Assembly: GCA_900768045.1 (NCBI GenBank)
Contig: CAAGBL010000101.1
Coordinates: 45,377 to 109,376 of the forward strand
Source of the DNA: an uncultured Alistipes sp.
GTDB lineage: Bacteria; Bacteroidota; Bacteroidia; Bacteroidales; Rikenellaceae
Direction: 5' to 3'
DNA length: 64,000 nucleotides
The stretch's first letter is position 1, and each line of letters opens with the position of its first letter. The notes beneath the pieces are model-generated. The model saw only the letters and a program-made list of their open reading frames with translations. It ran no database searches and had not been told where the DNA came from. Both the position numbers and the translations under genes were made by a program. Positions 42,392-51,372 of this stretch are shown here, piece by piece.

Positions 42392-43759
42392 TTATTTGTC
42401 TAAAACATTCTCCTTAACCCACGCCTTGAACATGCGACCACGCTCCTCATAGTTGCGGAAGAGGTCGAAGCTTGCGCATGCTGGCGATAGTAGCACGGTG
42501 TTGCCCTCTTCGGCTACCTCCTTGGCTGCACGCATCGCATCCTCAAAGGTGTTGCATGAGCGAATGATGGGCACTATGCCATCAAACTCACGCTGGAGCT
42601 TCGTGTTGTCGACACCCATGCAGATAAGTGCTCGCACCTTGCGGCGTGCAAACTCCTTGATAGGAGAGTAGTCGTTGCCCTTGTCTGTGCCACCAGCAAT
42701 CCACACCGTTGGGCGCTGCATGCTCTCGAGGGCGTACCATACCGAGTCGACGTTTGTAGCCTTCGAGTCGTTAATCCATACTATGTCGTCCTTAGTACCC
42801 GCAGGCTCAAGGCGGTGCTCCACGGGCGAGAACTCATATATTGAGCGCTTGATAACCTTGGCGTCGACGCCCGCAGCAAGTGTCGCCATAGCCGCAGCCA
42901 TGGCATTATAGATGTTGTGCATGCCCTGAATCTGCATCTTGCGGGTGTCAATCGTTACGGACTTCTTACCCACCGTAGCTGTGAAGGTGTGTCCCTCCAA
43001 CACCGCATCGCCGTCGCCACTGGCTATGGCTGTGTTGATGGCAAATGGTAGCTGACGTGCACGTAGGTCGTCGTCCATCTCGTCGAGCATCTGCTGGGTT
43101 ACAGGATCGTCAGCCGAGTAGATGAAGCAGTCGGCCGAGGTCTGGTTCTGCGTGATGCGCATCTTCGAGCGTGCGTAGTTCTCCAATTTGTAGTCGTAGC
43201 GGTCGAGGTGGTCGGGCGTGATGTTCATCAACACTCCCACGTCGGCCTTAAACTTAAAGCAGCCGTCGAGCTGGAATGAGCTGAGCTCCAACACATGCCA
43301 GAAGTAGCGGTCTGTAGCCACTGAGTAGGCGAAGCTCTCGCCGATGTTGCCACCGAGCGACACCTTGCGACCAGCATCTACCATGATCTTGTAGATGAGC
43401 GACGTTGTTGTTGTCTTGCCGTTCGAGCCAGTGATACATATTGTCTTTGCCACACCCTTGTAGCGTGCTGCAAACTCAATCTCCGAGATTACGGGAATGC
43501 CCTTCTCTCGGATTTTCTTAACCATAGGCGCTGTGTCGGGAATGCCTGGCGACTTAATCACCTCGTTAGCATCGAGGATTCGCTCCTCCGTGTGCTTACC
43601 CTCCTCATACTCTACCTCCCACTCATCGAGGCGAGCCTTAAACCTATCGGCAATCTTACCCATGTCCGAGAGGAATACATCGAAGCCCTTCTTCTTGGCG
43701 AGGATGGCTGAGCCGTAGCCCGAGATGCCGCCACCCAAAACTGCTATCTTGCGTTTCAT
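42392..43759 (-). CDS. murD: UDP-N-acetylmuramoylalanine--D-glutamate ligase
   Basis: 455 aa. It adds D-glutamate to UDP-MurNAc-L-Ala in the cytoplasm. It opens with VLGGGISGYGSAILAKKKG-type Rossmann motif (in parts), then KSPGIPDTAP, the Mur-ligase P-loop ITGSNGKTTTTSL (~residue 113), VLELSSFQLDG, NITPDHLDRYD (His/Arg signature), HNIYNAMAA, EHRLEP, WINDSKATNVDS and LLSPACASFDLF. All Mur-ligase invariant blocks are present. It lies between ftsW and mraY with 13- to 19-nt gaps. Confidence 0.96.
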   Translation of the reverse strand: MKRKIAVLGGGISGYGSAILAKKKGFDVFLSDMGKIADRFKARLDEWEVEYEEGKHTEERILDANEVIKSPGIPDTAPMVKKIREKGIPVISEIEFAARYKGVAKTICITGSNGKTTTTSLIYKIMVDAGRKVSLGGNIGESFAYSVATDRYFWHVLELSSFQLDGCFKFKADVGVLMNITPDHLDRYDYKLENYARSKMRITQNQTSADCFIYSADDPVTQQMLDEMDDDLRARQLPFAINTAIASGDGDAVLEGHTFTATVGKKSVTIDTRKMQIQGMHNIYNAMAAAMATLAAGVDAKVIKRSIYEFSPVEHRLEPAGTKDDIVWINDSKATNVDSVWYALESMQRPTVWIAGGTDKGNDYSPIKEFARRKVRALICMGVDNTKLQREFDGIVPIIRSCNTFEDAMRAAKEVAEEGNTVLLSPACASFDLFRNYEERGRMFKAWVKENVLDK

Positions 43760-43772
43760 ATATAGTGCTGTT

Positions 43773-45017
43773 TTACTGAATCTTTAGTGTTACGAGTGTT
43801 AGCGCTGCGAGAAGCATAGAGATAATGAAGAATCGCATCATAATCTTTGTCTCAAACAAGCCCTTCTTCTGGTAGTGATGGTGTAGTGGCGACATTAGGA
43901 ATATGCGTCGGCCCTCGCCATACTTCTTCTTTGTATGTTTGAAGTATGCCACCTGAATCATCACGGATAGCGACTCCACGAGGAATACACCACAGAGTAG
44001 CGGCAAAAGCAACTCCTTGCGTATGCAGAGGGCAAATACGGCGATGATACCACCAATCGTGAGTGAACCCGTGTCGCCCATGAATATCTGCGCTGGGAAC
44101 GAGTTGTACCACAAGAAGCCGATGAGCGCACCTGCAAAGGCTGCGGCAAAGACTACCATCTCGCCACTATCGGGCAGATACATGATGTTGAGGTAGTCGG
44201 AGTAGATGAGGTGGCCTGAGAGATACGCCAACGCACCCAATACCAAGACTATTGGCACAGAGACACTCGTAAGCAGGCCGTCGATGCCGTCGGTGAGGTT
44301 TGCACCATTCGACACGGCGGTAATTACGAATATGGCGATGAGAATATATACAAACCATGCCCAAGAGTCGTTGCCGCCAGTGAAGATGTTGTAGTTAAGC
44401 TCCGTATCCTTCAAGAAGGGGATAGAGGTCTTTGCCGACTTATCGGGTGTTGTCGACGCTACCACCTTTACAACATGGTGGTTAACCTCGCCCGATGTCT
44501 GGTCAACAACCTCGAATCTCTTTGTCTCAAAGCTCTTCTCGTGGATTACAATATCCTGCGATAGCCACATTGTAGTACCCACGATGATACCCAAGCCCAC
44601 CTGACCAACAATCTTGAAGCGGCCATTAAGCCCCTCTTTGTTGTGGCGAAAGACCTTGATGTAGTCATCTAAGCCACCAATAAATCCGAGCCAGATGGTT
44701 GAGATTAGCAGTAGCTGGATATAGATGTTTGTAAGGTCGCCAAACAGGAGTACAGGCACCAATACCGAGAGAATGATGATGATACCTCCCATCGTAGGTG
44801 TCCCCTTCTTTTGTAGCTGTCCCTCAAGACCGAGGTCACGAATATCCTCGCCAATCTGCTTGCGGCGCAAGTAGCGAATGATGCGCTTGCCAAACATAAT
44901 GGCGATAAGCAGTGATAGGATTATTGCTGCACCCGAGCGGAATGATAGGTAGTCTCCGATACGCATTCCTGGCAGGTCGGTATTTTCGTGTAGGTAGTTA
45001 AGTAACCAATAAATCAT
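43773..45017 (-). CDS. mraY: Phospho-N-acetylmuramoyl-pentapeptide-transferase
   Basis: 414 aa with about ten transmembrane helices. It transfers phospho-MurNAc-pentapeptide to undecaprenyl phosphate to form lipid I. Motifs: KKGTPTMGGIIII, GFIGGLDDYIKV (Asp-Asp of the active site), NGANLTDGIDGLLTS, FMGDTGSLTIGG and MSPLHHHYQKKG. Compared with the ~360-residue E. coli enzyme it has an extra periplasmic insertion (residues ~165-215, with FETKRFEVVDQTSGEVNHHV split here), which is common in Bacteroidota. Internal member of the division/wall cluster. Confidence 0.96.
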   Translation of the reverse strand: MIYWLLNYLHENTDLPGMRIGDYLSFRSGAAIILSLLIAIMFGKRIIRYLRRKQIGEDIRDLGLEGQLQKKGTPTMGGIIIILSVLVPVLLFGDLTNIYIQLLLISTIWLGFIGGLDDYIKVFRHNKEGLNGRFKIVGQVGLGIIVGTTMWLSQDIVIHEKSFETKRFEVVDQTSGEVNHHVVKVVASTTPDKSAKTSIPFLKDTELNYNIFTGGNDSWAWFVYILIAIFVITAVSNGANLTDGIDGLLTSVSVPIVLVLGALAYLSGHLIYSDYLNIMYLPDSGEMVVFAAAFAGALIGFLWYNSFPAQIFMGDTGSLTIGGIIAVFALCIRKELLLPLLCGVFLVESLSVMIQVAYFKHTKKKYGEGRRIFLMSPLHHHYQKKGLFETKIMMRFFIISMLLAALTLVTLKIQ

Positions 45018-45055
45018 CGTTGTTGATTATGTAATGTTGTTAATACTTGCGTTCT

Positions 45056-46522
45056 CTATTTTCGTGATGCAAAGGCTGCACGTATCTCCTCTCTGTCGTC
45101 GAAGTGGTGCTTCTCGGTGCCAATAATCTGGTAGTCCTCATGGCCCTTGCCCGCAATGACTATGATGTCGCCAGCCTTGGCAAGCATCGAGGCGGTGCGT
45201 ATCGCCTGACGACGGTCTGTGATGCGTAGGTAATGGTCGTTACCCTCCACGCCCGCAATCATGTCATCGAGGATAGCCTCCGCTGACTCTGTGCGTGGGT
45301 TGTCCGACGTGAAGATAGCTGTTGTGGCGTGCTTCACAGCGATAGCAGCCATCTCCGGACGCTTGGTCTTGTCACGGTCGCCACCGCAGCCACATACTAC
45401 GATAAGCTGTTGCTCAGGTTTTCGTAGCTCGTCGATAGTCTCGAGAACATTCTCCAAGGCATCGGGCGTGTGAGCATAGTCCACAACGGCCATAGTCTGG
45501 TCATTGGCAGTTATGGTCTCGAAGCGACCACTCACGGGACTGAGCATCGAGAGTGTGCGCAGCACCTCAATCTTCTCGACGCCGAGGAGTGTTGCCGCAG
45601 CATACACTGTCGTAAGGTTATAGGCGTTGAATCGGCCTGTGAACTTCGCCCATAGTTCGTGACCGTCGATATGTAGCTGCATGCCATTAGGCATCATCTC
45701 GAGAATCTTGGTGCGGAAGTCAGCCATCGAGCGTAGCGATAGGCGGTAGCACCTCGCCTTGCAGTTCTGAATCATCACCTCGCCATTTCTGTCGTCGATG
45801 TTTACCACTGCCCACGCCTCCTTATCCAAAGCGTCGAAGAACGACTTCTTAGCACGGATATACTCCTTGTATGTGCCGTGGTAGTCGAGGTGGTCGTGCG
45901 TGAGGTTGGTAAAGAGTGCTCCCGTAAAGTGTAGGTTGTCGATGCGGTGCTGCGCTGCGGCATGGCTTGATACCTCCATGAAGCAGTACTGGCACCCCTC
46001 CTCAATCATCTCACGCATCATGGCGTTGAGGCGTATAGAGTCGGGCGTAGTATGCGTAGAGTCGATGCGGCGCTCAGCAATGCGATATACTACGGTTGAG
46101 ATAAGGCCACACTTGTAGCCCATAGCCGAAAACATGTCGTAGAGCAGCGTCGCCGTTGTTGTCTTGCCATTTGTGCCCGTCACACCCACCAACTTAAGCT
46201 CCTTCGAGGGGTTGTCGTAATATGCTGCCGCCATAGCCGCCATAGCGATATTGCTATCTTCAACTACGACGTATGCCACGTTGGGGTTGAGCCTCTCGGG
46301 CAGGCGCTGACAGATGATTGTTGTAGCTCCCTTCTCGATTGCCGAGTCGATATAGTTGTGTCCATCGCTGGCTGTGCCCACAACAGCAAAGAAGCAGTGT
46401 TGTGCTCCTACCTTGCGCGAGTCGTACTCGAGAGCTGCCACCTCGGGGTTTAACTCAGGGTTATTTAGCACTCGGACATTGCCGAGTAGTTCGTTAAGTC
46501 GTTTCATATTCTCTTTTGCCAA
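45056..46522 (-). CDS. murE: UDP-MurNAc-tripeptide synthetase, meso-DAP type
   Basis: 488 aa. It adds the third stem-peptide residue. Motifs: DSRKVGAQHCFFAVVG near the N terminus, GVTGTNGKTTTATLLYD (P-loop, ~residue 114), MEVSSHAAAQHRI, NLTHDHLDYHGTY, YAHTPDALENVL and GCGGDRDKTKRP. The DNPRTES segment near residue 405 is the meso-diaminopimelate-selecting motif, so the wall should contain DAP. It lies between ftsI and mraY. Confidence 0.96.
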   Translation of the reverse strand: MAKENMKRLNELLGNVRVLNNPELNPEVAALEYDSRKVGAQHCFFAVVGTASDGHNYIDSAIEKGATTIICQRLPERLNPNVAYVVVEDSNIAMAAMAAAYYDNPSKELKLVGVTGTNGKTTTATLLYDMFSAMGYKCGLISTVVYRIAERRIDSTHTTPDSIRLNAMMREMIEEGCQYCFMEVSSHAAAQHRIDNLHFTGALFTNLTHDHLDYHGTYKEYIRAKKSFFDALDKEAWAVVNIDDRNGEVMIQNCKARCYRLSLRSMADFRTKILEMMPNGMQLHIDGHELWAKFTGRFNAYNLTTVYAAATLLGVEKIEVLRTLSMLSPVSGRFETITANDQTMAVVDYAHTPDALENVLETIDELRKPEQQLIVVCGCGGDRDKTKRPEMAAIAVKHATTAIFTSDNPRTESAEAILDDMIAGVEGNDHYLRITDRRQAIRTASMLAKAGDIIVIAGKGHEDYQIIGTEKHHFDDREEIRAAFASRK

Positions 46523-46531
46523 GCTACAGTG

Positions 46532-48898
46532 CTATAAGCCTAATTTAAGTTCTATTTTCGTGTTTTGTTTTGTTATTGCTGTTCCTGGTGCTATGCTCTG
46601 CGATGTCACACGACCATAGCCCTTGTGTGTTACTCTTAGTCCCTGTTCCTCGAGGAGGAATATAGCATCGGTAAGTCCCATGCCTCGGACATCGGGAACA
46701 TATCCCGAGGCTATCGACAGACCTACAATCGAGCTCTCCGAGTTGCTGCTACACCACTCCGACGAGTCGATGTTGTTTGCGTCGTTGCCAAGAGTCTCAG
46801 CGATGTATCCCACCTCCATAGCACGACCACCCTTGATTGTCTGTGGGGTGTAGGCCTTGGCAGGGGTATCTACCGAGGGGTGTAACGAGAGGTCGTTGGT
46901 GTATAGGAACTTGATAATCTCTCGCACGGCATCGCCCGCAACACGTGCTCCGTAGTATGTGGGGTGCTCCGAGGTCTTCTCCTTGGCCATGGCCACCATA
47001 ATCGTATATTTAGGATTCTCGATAGGGGCTATGGCCACCATCGAGCCTAAGTAGTATTGGTGCTTACCCTCGTCCGAGCCAAAGCCCTCTTTAAAGTTGA
47101 GGGTGTCGATGCGGCAGGGCGTTGAGAAGCCTCCCGATATCTGTGCTGTTCCTGTTTTGCAGCCTACGTTTATAGGAAGGTTTTTGAGAGTACCCGCTGT
47201 GCGGCTTGGCACGGCTGCGGCAATCATACACTCGTATATCGCCTCGATGCTCTCCTTCGAGCACATCTTCTCAACAAGAGTCTCGGTAGGCATCACCTCT
47301 ACGACCTTGCCGTTGTGCTCGATATGGTCGACAAAGCGTGGTGCTACCATCTTACCCCCATTTGCCACGCCATTGTAGAATGTGAGAGTGTGTATTGGCG
47401 TAAGCTCGATGATATATCCGTAGGCAAGGCCTGGTAGAGCCATCTTCGTACCGCCATGACCATTGCGCCACTGCTTAGGGTTGGGTAGCTTCGACTTCAC
47501 TGCCTTAAACTCCTCAAGGCCGATGTGGCTATTGAGCATCAGGCTCTCGTAGAAGCTTGTGAGCTCCGCAGGATCCTTCTCGAAGCGCTCATATATGGCC
47601 TTCGCAAAGTAGATGTTTGACGAGTGCGCAAAGCCATCACGCAGTGTTGGGCTCTTTATCACGTGACCATCTTCGTCCTTAAGGGTGTGGGTGTCGGCAA
47701 CATCCTTTCTACCCACTTTGGCACGTGCCGACTCGGGAACATCAACACGTGAGTTTATCGTTGCACCACCAAGCTCCAAGAGTGCCATTGTCGACATCAT
47801 TTTGAATGTCGAGCCTGGCGACATGCGTGTTCGCATAGCATGGTTGTAGTAGCCCTCCGAATAGTTGGTGCCACGCTCCACGCCCGATGTTAGGTTTACC
47901 ATGCAGAGCATGTTTCCCGTTGCAGCCTCCATGACCATAGCCACACCAAACGAGCCACAGTGCTCCTCGAGGTAGTGACGAAGTGTCTCGGTGGCCATTA
48001 GCTGAAGGTCGGCATCGATGGTTGTTACTATGTTGTGGCCGTCGATAGGCTTGCGGTTGCGGCTATCCTCGTCGTTCTGCACCCAGAAGCCGTTGGCAAT
48101 ACGCTGCTCGACAACCTGACCATTTACGCCAGCAAGCAACGAATCATAAATATTTTCGAGGGCCGATGTCTGACGTAGTATGGTGTCACGATAGCGAGTT
48201 ACCTTGTGTCGTCCCGTAGAGTCGGTAACATAGTCTGTATATGATGTTGTGCTTCTGCGGCCATAGCACTCGCCAATAAGCTGAAGTCCTAAGTCCTCAT
48301 AAGGACGTATACGAATGTCGCTCTCCTGCTCCTTGTAGACGCCGCCGAGACTGCGGTTTATCACGTGAAACTCCTCACGCATCATGTTCCAGTCGTCCAA
48401 AACCACAGGGCGAGGGAAGATGCGTACCGAGCGGTTACCTTTGGTGGCTTTGAGGTTCTTTACAAAGAGTGTGTAGTACTCCTCAGCGCTCTTATATGTG
48501 TAGCCAAACCTCTTTGCATCGTTCTTCGAGAAGTAGAGAGCCATCTGGTTGGCCAACTGCTTAAGCTCCTTGAGCACCTTGCCCTCCTCCTTGTATTTTT
48601 GGGTCATGCCCTCCGAGGCAAAGTCAAATATAGGCTCATAGCTGAGGTTGCTCATGGCCAACGGCTTGCCGTCACGTGAGAGAATGGCGCCACGATGCGC
48701 AAGCTTAAGCTCAACCCTGGTGATGTTTCTCTCCATCACAGCGATATGCTTATCTACGTTTTTGTCAGCTACTTGCACCTGAATAAGACGGCATGCTATG
48801 AGCAAGCCGACAATGATAAATGCTGCATAGAGCACATACACTCGGTTGATGATGTCCTCCTTGGCGCTTGTGGGTTTATTTCTCTTCTTCTCAGCCAT
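46532..48898 (-). CDS. ftsI: Class B penicillin-binding protein FtsI/PBP3 with PASTA domain
   Basis: 788 aa. The septal transpeptidase. A cytoplasmic basic start and one transmembrane helix (~20-42) precede a pedestal domain (~50-310). The transpeptidase domain then carries SPGSTFK with catalytic Ser363, SSN (AHSSNIYF) and KTG near 580 (GCKTGTAQ). A single C-terminal PASTA domain (residues ~725-788: YVPDVRGMGLTDAIFLLE) ends the protein. The cluster context between ftsL and murE identifies it as the division enzyme. It is longer than E. coli FtsI (588 aa), mainly in the pedestal. Confidence 0.94.
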   Translation of the reverse strand: MAEKKRNKPTSAKEDIINRVYVLYAAFIIVGLLIACRLIQVQVADKNVDKHIAVMERNITRVELKLAHRGAILSRDGKPLAMSNLSYEPIFDFASEGMTQKYKEEGKVLKELKQLANQMALYFSKNDAKRFGYTYKSAEEYYTLFVKNLKATKGNRSVRIFPRPVVLDDWNMMREEFHVINRSLGGVYKEQESDIRIRPYEDLGLQLIGECYGRRSTTSYTDYVTDSTGRHKVTRYRDTILRQTSALENIYDSLLAGVNGQVVEQRIANGFWVQNDEDSRNRKPIDGHNIVTTIDADLQLMATETLRHYLEEHCGSFGVAMVMEAATGNMLCMVNLTSGVERGTNYSEGYYNHAMRTRMSPGSTFKMMSTMALLELGGATINSRVDVPESARAKVGRKDVADTHTLKDEDGHVIKSPTLRDGFAHSSNIYFAKAIYERFEKDPAELTSFYESLMLNSHIGLEEFKAVKSKLPNPKQWRNGHGGTKMALPGLAYGYIIELTPIHTLTFYNGVANGGKMVAPRFVDHIEHNGKVVEVMPTETLVEKMCSKESIEAIYECMIAAAVPSRTAGTLKNLPINVGCKTGTAQISGGFSTPCRIDTLNFKEGFGSDEGKHQYYLGSMVAIAPIENPKYTIMVAMAKEKTSEHPTYYGARVAGDAVREIIKFLYTNDLSLHPSVDTPAKAYTPQTIKGGRAMEVGYIAETLGNDANNIDSSEWCSSNSESSIVGLSIASGYVPDVRGMGLTDAIFLLEEQGLRVTHKGYGRVTSQSIAPGTAITKQNTKIELKLGL

Positions 48899-48922
48899 CT
48901 CTGGTTAAGTTTGGGCGTTTTC

Positions 48923-49468
48923 TTATTGTTTGCGTATCACACGGCTGTCGTGGTCGAGGTCTTTGAGCTCGATGCCATGCTTCTCAAGAAGTTTGTTTAC
49001 CTCCTCACGTGTCGAGATGGAGTACTTCCTATCCTCAAAAATGATAGCACGTTCACGTAGCACCAGTGCCCTCTTCTCCAAGAGGCGATACTCTCTATCG
49101 GCATTTAGCGATAGGAACGTGAGGAATATGCAGATGAAGCACATGACGGCAATGGCAATGAGCATTCGGTAGTACTTTGTTGCTCCATCGCTGGATAGGA
49201 ATCCGCCAGTGAAAATGTTGAGAAGTATCGAGCGGCTGCGACGTGCCTTGCGCTTCTCCTCAGCCTTACGCTCCTCTTCCTCTTCGGCCATGAGTTGCCT
49301 CTCCTGCTCTATAGCCTCGTCACTCTCGCCGCTCTCAATCTTTATGATCTCACGACGTATGCGGCGACTTAGCCTCTCCTCCTCCTCTTGGCGTCGAAGC
49401 TCGGCAATGCCCTCTGGATCGTAGCTCTCCTCTTCGGGAGTGTATCTGTTGTCGTTAGTTGTCGACAT
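48923..49468 (-). CDS. ftsL: FtsL-like cell-division protein
   Basis: 181 aa. A long acidic and basic cytoplasmic N terminus (repeated EEEER / EEEERKAEEKRK segments) is followed by one transmembrane helix (MLIAIAVMCFICIFLTFLSL, ~residues 105-124). A periplasmic coiled coil of about 55 residues ends in a Lys/Gln. This is the layout of the 'FtsL-like' proteins annotated between rsmH and ftsI in Bacteroidota. Similarity is mostly positional and structural, as FtsL sequences diverge fast. Confidence 0.8.
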   Translation of the reverse strand: MSTTNDNRYTPEEESYDPEGIAELRRQEEEERLSRRIRREIIKIESGESDEAIEQERQLMAEEEEERKAEEKRKARRSRSILLNIFTGGFLSSDGATKYYRMLIAIAVMCFICIFLTFLSLNADREYRLLEKRALVLRERAIIFEDRKYSISTREEVNKLLEKHGIELKDLDHDSRVIRKQ

Positions 49469-49491
49469 AATTTCTTGAGTTTTTATGCTAA

Positions 49492-50400
49492 CTAAATCTT
49501 CTCGGCAATGCGTAGCTTGGCACTGCGTGAACGTGGGTTGCGCTCAATTTCCTCGGCAGAAGGGGCTATGGCCTTGCGGCTTATAACCTTTAGCTCGCAG
49601 GTGCTACGGCCAAAGAAGTCTTTCTCTATGCGTCCCTCGGTGTTGCCGCTGCGCATAAAGTTCTTGACGATGCGGTCTTCGAGCGAGTGGTACGACATGA
49701 TAACCAACCTGCCCCCAGGCTTTAGTAGCTTGAGGCTCTGCTCGAGGGCCATTGCCAAGGCCTCCATCTCGCCATTAAGCTCTATGCGCAATGCCTGAAA
49801 GAGCTTGGTGAGGAACTTCGCTTCCTCCTTGGGTGGGGTGCATGGCTTCACTGCCTCGACGAGCTGTGCTGTGGTGGTTATTGGCTCTGCGTTACGAGCA
49901 CGCTCAATGCAGTTGGCAATCTTCCATGTGGTGTCCAACTCTCCATAATCTGAGAATATGCGTGCTAAGGCCTCTTTGTCGTAGCTGTTCACAATGTCGG
50001 CTGCTGTGCGCTTGCCACGTGTATTCATGCGCATATCGAGTTGAGCATCGCCACGAAACGAGAATCCTCGGTGCTTGGCGTCGAAGTGGTGCGACGAGAC
50101 ACCAAGGTCGGCAAGTATGCCGTCGACCTGCTCCACGCCACGATGACGCATCGCACCACGCACAAACCTAAAGTTTGAGGCTACGAAGGTAAACCTCTCG
50201 TCTGTGGGTGCGTTTGCCGCAGCATCGGGGTCTTGGTCGAAGGAGTATAGGTGTCCGTTGGGGCCGAGGCGACGCAGTATCTCTGAGGTGTGGCCGCCAC
50301 CACCCATCGTAAGGTCGATGTATGTGCCCTCAGGGTTGATGTTAAGTCCCTCCATGCACTCCTCCAACATCACAGGAATATGATATGTTTCGATGCTCAT
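49492..50400 (-). CDS. rsmH: 16S rRNA (cytosine-1402-N4)-methyltransferase
   Basis: 302 aa. It methylates N4 of C1402 in 16S rRNA using S-adenosylmethionine. Motifs: HIPVMLEECMEGL, DLTMGGGGHTSEIL (SAM loop), FDQDPDA, GILADLGVSSHHFD, RGFSFRGDAQLDMRM, FQALRIELNGEMEAL and MSYHSLEDRIVKNFMR. It is the first gene of the division/wall cluster; no mraZ precedes it. A promoter-like box lies at 50437-50444. Confidence 0.96.
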   Translation of the reverse strand: MSIETYHIPVMLEECMEGLNINPEGTYIDLTMGGGGHTSEILRRLGPNGHLYSFDQDPDAAANAPTDERFTFVASNFRFVRGAMRHRGVEQVDGILADLGVSSHHFDAKHRGFSFRGDAQLDMRMNTRGKRTAADIVNSYDKEALARIFSDYGELDTTWKIANCIERARNAEPITTTAQLVEAVKPCTPPKEEAKFLTKLFQALRIELNGEMEALAMALEQSLKLLKPGGRLVIMSYHSLEDRIVKNFMRSGNTEGRIEKDFFGRSTCELKVISRKAIAPSAEEIERNPRSRSAKLRIAEKI

Positions 50401-50436
50401 TTTTTGAAAGTTTTACTATAAGTAAAATTAATGGCG

Positions 50437-50444
50437 TAAAGATA
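50437..50444 (-). promoter_or_regulatory. Probable -7 element of the rsmH-leuS cluster
   Basis: The minus strand reads TATCTTTA, one mismatch from TAnnTTTG, 36 nt upstream of rsmH. The sequence around it resembles the exchanger promoter (both have ACTATCTTTnCGCCATT). Confidence 0.5.
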
Positions 50445-50544
50445 GTCAAATTTTATCAATTTTAGAGGCCTTCCATCGAAAAGTTTTTAAGAGGGAGATG
50501 CAGTTGTGGGGTGCTGAACAGTGTAAAAAGACCATAAAACACTG

Positions 50545-50700
50545 ATTTTGTATATTGGCTCAGAGTGGTGAGATTGGGGAGTTGATTAAGATTAGAGAGT
50601 TTAGGAAGGCGCTATCGTCGCTTTGCTTTACGCACGACCTCTTACCTAAATTACCTAACCTCCCCAAGCTCCTTATCGCCCCCAATAATTACTCACTGCT
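50545..50700. repeat. Nonamer mosaic without hairpin (orphan copy)
   Basis: Purine 9-mers (GAGATTGGG, GAGTTGATT, AAGATTAGA, GAGTTTAGG) run to about 50607. A core 2-like segment in inverted orientation follows (GGAAGGCGCTATCGTCGC, about 50606-50623), then pyrimidine 9-mers (CCTAAATTA, CCTAACCTC, CCCAAGCTC, CTTATCGCC, CCCAATAAT) to about 50690. No hairpin element is found beside it, and it lies between co-directional, not convergent, genes. The rest of the gap 50401-50765 holds only the promoter and a terminator. Confidence 0.65.
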
Positions 50701-50710
50701 CATTAAAAAA

Positions 50711-50742
50711 ATATTGCGAACCCACTCAAGGATTCGCAATAT
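50711..50742 (-). terminator. Terminator of the secreted-protein gene
   Basis: A perfect 10-bp stem (50711-50720 with 50733-50742) has a 12-nt loop, followed on the minus strand by a run of Ts. It lies 24 nt past the stop codon. Confidence 0.8.
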
Positions 50743-50765
50743 CTTATCTATTTATACTGAGCTAA

Positions 50766-51332
50766 TTAGCGGTAGGTAATTCGTCGTGTCTCAATGGTGG
50801 TCTCCTGGTAGGTTACCTCGCCGTCAGATACTGTGGTGCGCTGAGCACGGCGCTTAATCCAGTTGCCATTGTGGTCACGTCCCATCACAAGATAGTTTGT
50901 AGTAATAGTATACTCGTTATCGTCGTTCGCACCATTGTTGATTATGCGAACAACGGTGCCAGTGTTGTCGTAGTAGTAGTTAAAAACGCATGTTGCGCAG
51001 TCGTCCTCAAACTCCTTTTGTACCAACCAACCGTTAGCATCATAGATGTATTTCTCGCTGAAATACCAGTCGGAATCATCTGTGGTTGAGATGCTTACGA
51101 TGCGTGTCTGTGCGTCACGCTCGATTACCACGTCTTGTGGAATAAGATAGCCTTTTTGGTCGTACGACTTCTCGCTATCTATACCGCCATACTCGTTGAT
51201 ATACTCTACCTTTGCTACATTTCCCTTAAGTTCCTCGATGAAGAGGTCGGGTGAGATGTAGGTTGCGTTCTGTGCGCTTGCTGCTGCGCTAAAGCCCAAA
51301 ACTGCAGCGAAAGCTACGATAAGTTTCTTCAT
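50766..51332 (-). CDS. Small secreted protein of unknown function
   Basis: 188 aa from ATG 51332. The open frame extends to 51443, but the extension overlaps the ROK gene and lacks family features. The chosen ATG opens a clean signal peptide (MKKLIVAFAAVLGFSAAASAQ) cleaved after SAQ. The mature part has beta-hairpin repeats such as EYINEYGGIDSEKSYDQKG, YIYDANGWLVQKEF and YYYDNTGTVVRI, reminiscent of YD/RHS-like repeats. No catalytic motif is seen. It lies 40 nt downstream of the ROK kinase gene. Confidence 0.65.
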   Translation of the reverse strand: MKKLIVAFAAVLGFSAAASAQNATYISPDLFIEELKGNVAKVEYINEYGGIDSEKSYDQKGYLIPQDVVIERDAQTRIVSISTTDDSDWYFSEKYIYDANGWLVQKEFEDDCATCVFNYYYDNTGTVVRIINNGANDDNEYTITTNYLVMGRDHNGNWIKRRAQRTTVSDGEVTYQETTIETRRITYR

Positions 51333-51372
51333 AATAATAGTATGTTTTTTTGTTAGACTTTTTGCCTGTTGA

